From contig LATQ01000275.1 of the NCBI GenBank assembly GCA_001017865.1, positions 1 through 42,073 of the forward strand: DNA of 42,073 nucleotides, read 5' to 3'. Every line of letters starts with the position of its first letter. Positions within the stretch are counted from its first letter, which is position 1. The DNA comes from Rhodococcus sp. IITR03. Its GTDB lineage: Bacteria > Actinomycetota > Actinomycetes > Mycobacteriales > Mycobacteriaceae. Made by a program: the position numbers and the translations under genes. The notes beneath the pieces are model-generated. The model did not search any database. It worked only from the letters and a program-made list of their open reading frames with translations, and was not told where the DNA came from. This document shows, in pieces, positions 38,015 to 42,073 of the stretch.

Positions 38015-38131
38015 CCGGACCTGCGCCGGATCACGGCTTCCCCTCGATACATCGCTGAATGCGTCACGGCCGACGAACCTCCTCCATCGCCGGACCGCAC
38101 ATCCCGACGTAGTCACGACCAAAGGACTTTC

Positions 38132-39973
<1,842 letters not shown>

Positions 39974-40006
39974 ATCCTCGGCACACCGGCAGAAATCGCG
40001 CAGACC

Positions 40007-40035
40007 GCGGGCAGCCGACCTTTCCGGCTGCCCGC
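40007..40035 (+). terminator. Intra-unit hairpin between BVMO 3 and the EthD-like gene
   Basis: GCGGGCAGCCG (40007-40017) pairs with CGGCTGCCCGC (40025-40035), with a seven-base loop. It lies 34 bp after the BVMO stop and 31 bp before the next start. There is no T-tract, so it could be a partial terminator or an mRNA end-protecting hairpin. Confidence 0.5.
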
Positions 40036-40065
40036 GTGTCCGGTTCACGAAAGTAGGAGAAAGTA

Positions 40066-40857
40066 ATGACGTTGACTCCGGTGCGACTCGGTTACGCACT
40101 GTTCACCATGGTGGATCCGTCGCGCGGCCACGAAGTCGAGTACAACCGCTGGTACGAACGCGACCACCGTTACTCGGGCTGCATGGTCGGTCCGGGTTGG
40201 TTCGCCGGTAGCCGCTGGGTCGCCACGAAGGCTCTGAAGGACCTGCGCTTCCCCGAGACCGGACCGGTTGCGACCAGGACCGAGGACGGTTCGTATCTGG
40301 CGATCTACTGGGTTCACGAGCCCGATGCGGAGGTCGCCGACGCCTGGGCCCAGAAGCAGGTCGGTGAACTCTACGCTGCCGGACGCGGTTTCGCCGAGCG
40401 TGAGCACGTCCACACCGGCCAGTACCTGCCGGACTCGACCATCTCGCACACGAGGACGGTGTCCCGCTCGAGCTCGCACACGATCATCACTACGGCGGAC
40501 TCGTCACCGTCATGATCGAGCCGGCCGAGGGCGTCGACCGCGCGTCCGCGCTGGACACCATCAATAGCGGTCCGGTCGACAAGCTCCTCGCCACCGGTGC
40601 CGTCGATCTCGTGAGCAACTGGCGTATGAAGCCTGGCCCGCCGACCACAACGTACCGATGAAGATGGGCAACGACGGCGGATCCACCGAGCGCATCCTGC
40701 AGATGTGCTTCCTCGAGGGCAATCCCGCCGAGAGCTGGCAGCACATCGTCGACTACGCCGAGAACATCGAGAACTCGGGTGCCGGTCACGTCACCTTCGC
40801 CTCGCCGTTCATCCCGACCGTGTCGGTACGGACAAGTACACCGACGAATTGTGGTGA
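40066..40857 (+). CDS. Dimeric alpha/beta-barrel (EthD/DABB-like) protein, function unknown
   Basis: About 264 aa after restoring three bases (near 40450, 40627 and 40825). Two ferredoxin-like modules appear to follow one another: LGYALFTMVDPSRGHEVEYNRWYERDHRY in the first and GGLVTVMIEPAEGVDRASALDTI in the second, ending with SPFIPTVSGTDKYTDELW. The EYNRWYERDH pattern recalls EthD-type and stress-responsive DABB proteins. Proteins of this kind sit in several catabolic clusters without a proven reaction. ATG 40066 follows GGAG at a normal distance. It is followed directly by the epimerase gene, whose GTG start overlaps its stop. Confidence 0.65.
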
Positions 40858-41794
40858 GATCCGTGTTGAGCGGTGAGAAGATCCTGGTGACCGGCGTGAC
40901 CGGTCAGATCGCGTTCCCGATCGCGAAGACACTCGCGGCCGAGAACGAGGTGTGGGGACTGGCGCGGTACAGCCGTCCCGACGACCGGCAGCGGGTGATC
41001 GACGTGGGAATCGTCCCGGTCACCTGCGATCTCGGCAACGGTGAGTTCGACGGTGTACCGGACGATTTCACGTACGTCGTGCATCTGGCAGCGAGCCTGG
41101 CTCCGGGATGGGACTACGACGCCGCGATCCGCGCCAACGCGGAAGGCACCGGACTTCTCCTGCAGCACTGCCGATCCGCCAAGGGCGCCCTCGTGATGTC
41201 GACCCATTCGGTCTACCGCCCGCAGGACGACCCGATGTACGTGTTCACCGAGCAGTCGCCGCTGGGGGAGTGCAACAGCACCCACACCCCGACCTACTCG
41301 ATGTCGAAGATCAGCCAGGAGGCCACCGCGCGCTTCGCCGCACGCGCCTTCGGCATCCCGGTGACGATCGCTCGGATGAACGCCTCGTACGGCCCCAACG
41401 GGGGACTGCCGGCCATGCACGTCGACGCCATCGCCGACGGCCGGCCGATCACCACCCGCTGGGATCCGTGCATGTACAGCCCGATCTACGAGGACGACAT
41501 CAACACCCAGGTCGGTGCTCTGCTCGAGGCGGCGTCCACACCTGCGCTCATCGTCAACTGGGGAGGCGACGAACCGGTGAGCGTGCAGGAGTGGGCGGCG
41601 TACGCAGGCGAGTTGATGGGGGTGGAGCCCGTCGTCGACGTGGCTCCGATCGAGGGAAGCTGCGCGGATCCATCGCGGACACCACGCTGCGTGCCTCCAT
41701 CACCGGGCCGTGCACGGTGGATTGGCGTGAGGGCATCCGTCGCACCATCGCCGCTCGCCATCCGGACAAGCTCGTCGAGACCGCCCGCTCGTGA
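40854..41794 (+). CDS. NAD-dependent epimerase/dehydratase (extended SDR)
   Basis: About 313 aa after restoring one base near 41660 (restored end: LRGSIADTTLRASI). The N-terminal motif is ILVTGVTGQIAFPIAK (GxxGxxx form), with VVHLAAS after strand four, STHSVYRP with the catalytic Ser/Thr, and YSMSK with Tyr/Lys. NASYGPNGG and the C-terminal WREGIRRTI fit extended SDRs such as nucleotide-sugar epimerases and 3beta-hydroxysteroid dehydrogenases. Start: GTG at 40854 overlapping the previous stop (GTGA), although GTG 40863 has a better placed GAG. In this setting it more likely works on a cyclic alcohol than on a sugar. Confidence 0.8.
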
Positions 41795-41844
41795 GCATCC
41801 TTTCGTAGAACACCACTGTTTGTAGACACCACAGGGGAGATGAC

Positions 41845-42073
41845 ATGCCGACAGTGCACGATGCGCTGCCCGCCGAGCGGACCGGTACGCCGGCGAGCCC
41901 GCAGCTGCTGGAACGCCGCGCGATGTTCGCCGCGACCGAGATCGACCCCGCGCTCGGGGTCACGGCGGGCGATGCGGAATTCGCGGGTGTGCCGTGCGGA
42001 CGTCCGGGCCGGCGACCGGGCACCATCTCTATCTGCACGGGGGCGGATACCGGCGTGGGCACCATACCGGATG
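41845..42073 (+). CDS. Alpha/beta hydrolase, N-terminal part, cut by window edge
   Basis: ATG 41845 has GGGGAGA upstream. About 75 residues are present: LLERRAMFAATEIDPALGVTAG, then, after a frame change near 41990, YLHGGGYR, the oxyanion motif of the hormone-sensitive-lipase/GDXG group. The nucleophile and the other catalytic residues lie beyond the edge. If real, this would be the second such hydrolase in the island, next to BVMO 3 as the first is next to BVMO 1. The assignment rests mainly on one motif and the familiar N-terminal pattern. Confidence 0.6.
   Translation, partial: MPTVHDALPAERTGTPASPQLLERRAMFAATEIDPALGVTAGDAEFAGVPCGRPGRRPGTISICTGADTGVGTIPD

Overview
The window is high-GC actinobacterial DNA, most likely from Rhodococcus or a close relative in the Mycobacteriales. 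The evidence is the mixture of a WXG/PPE-type protein, a KshAB-like Rieske oxygenase and reductase, a mycofactocin-type SDR, several Baeyer-Villiger monooxygenases (BVMOs), eutBC and a glutarate operon. The species call is inference from gene content, not from a marker gene.

Layout. 1-1045 (-) is the cut-off WXG/PPE-like protein. 1149-3920 holds a TetR regulator divergent from two SDRs, with two tandem 16-bp palindromes between them, and a small DUF4287-type protein. 3934-7378 is a glutarate module: glutaryl-CoA dehydrogenase and a class III CoA-transferase, divergent from a LacI-type regulator, with four 12-bp direct repeats between them. 7385-9736 holds a membrane Ser/Thr kinase and a secreted SGNH hydrolase. 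9857-12023 is eutBC. From 12075 to the right edge there is one large catabolic island.

The island appears to be five co-regulated transcription units. (A) 16968 to 12075 (-): old-yellow-enzyme reductase, MaoC-type hydratase, mycofactocin-type SDR, SRPBCC protein, two SDRs. (B) 21709 to 17181 (-): GDXG-type esterase/lactonase, SDR, BVMO, KshB-like reductase. (C) 24746 to 21869 (-): SnoaL-like protein, MHS-type transporter, SDR. (D) 27745 to 36271 (+): KshA-like Rieske oxygenase, two acyl-CoA dehydrogenases, enoyl-CoA hydratase, CoA ligase, HAPMO-like BVMO, LLM oxidoreductase. (E) 36624 to the edge (+): cyclase-family hydrolase, VOC protein, CPDMO-like BVMO, EthD-like protein, NAD-epimerase, alpha/beta hydrolase. 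Each unit is headed by TTGACG-N17-TAC(A/T)GT. A palindrome GTAGCCAATGGCTAC fills the spacer, and a second palindrome GTGA-N6-TCAC lies at or just past the start site. In the middle lies a regulator (25147-26174) that joins an N-terminal HTH/ParS-like part to a TetR domain, and a zinc alcohol dehydrogenase.

The gene set suggests uptake of an alicyclic or terpenoid-like compound, ring hydroxylation, oxidation to a ketone, enone reduction, Baeyer-Villiger oxidation to a lactone, lactone opening, CoA activation and beta-oxidation. The substrate cannot be read from the sequence.

Most genes are interrupted by single-base losses, about fifty in 42 kb. In the cases worked through base by base, one restored base, usually in a short G or C run, gives back a full-length family member. 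This looks like uncorrected sequencing or assembly error, not gene decay. Spans below cover the whole restored gene; amino-acid lengths are after restoration.
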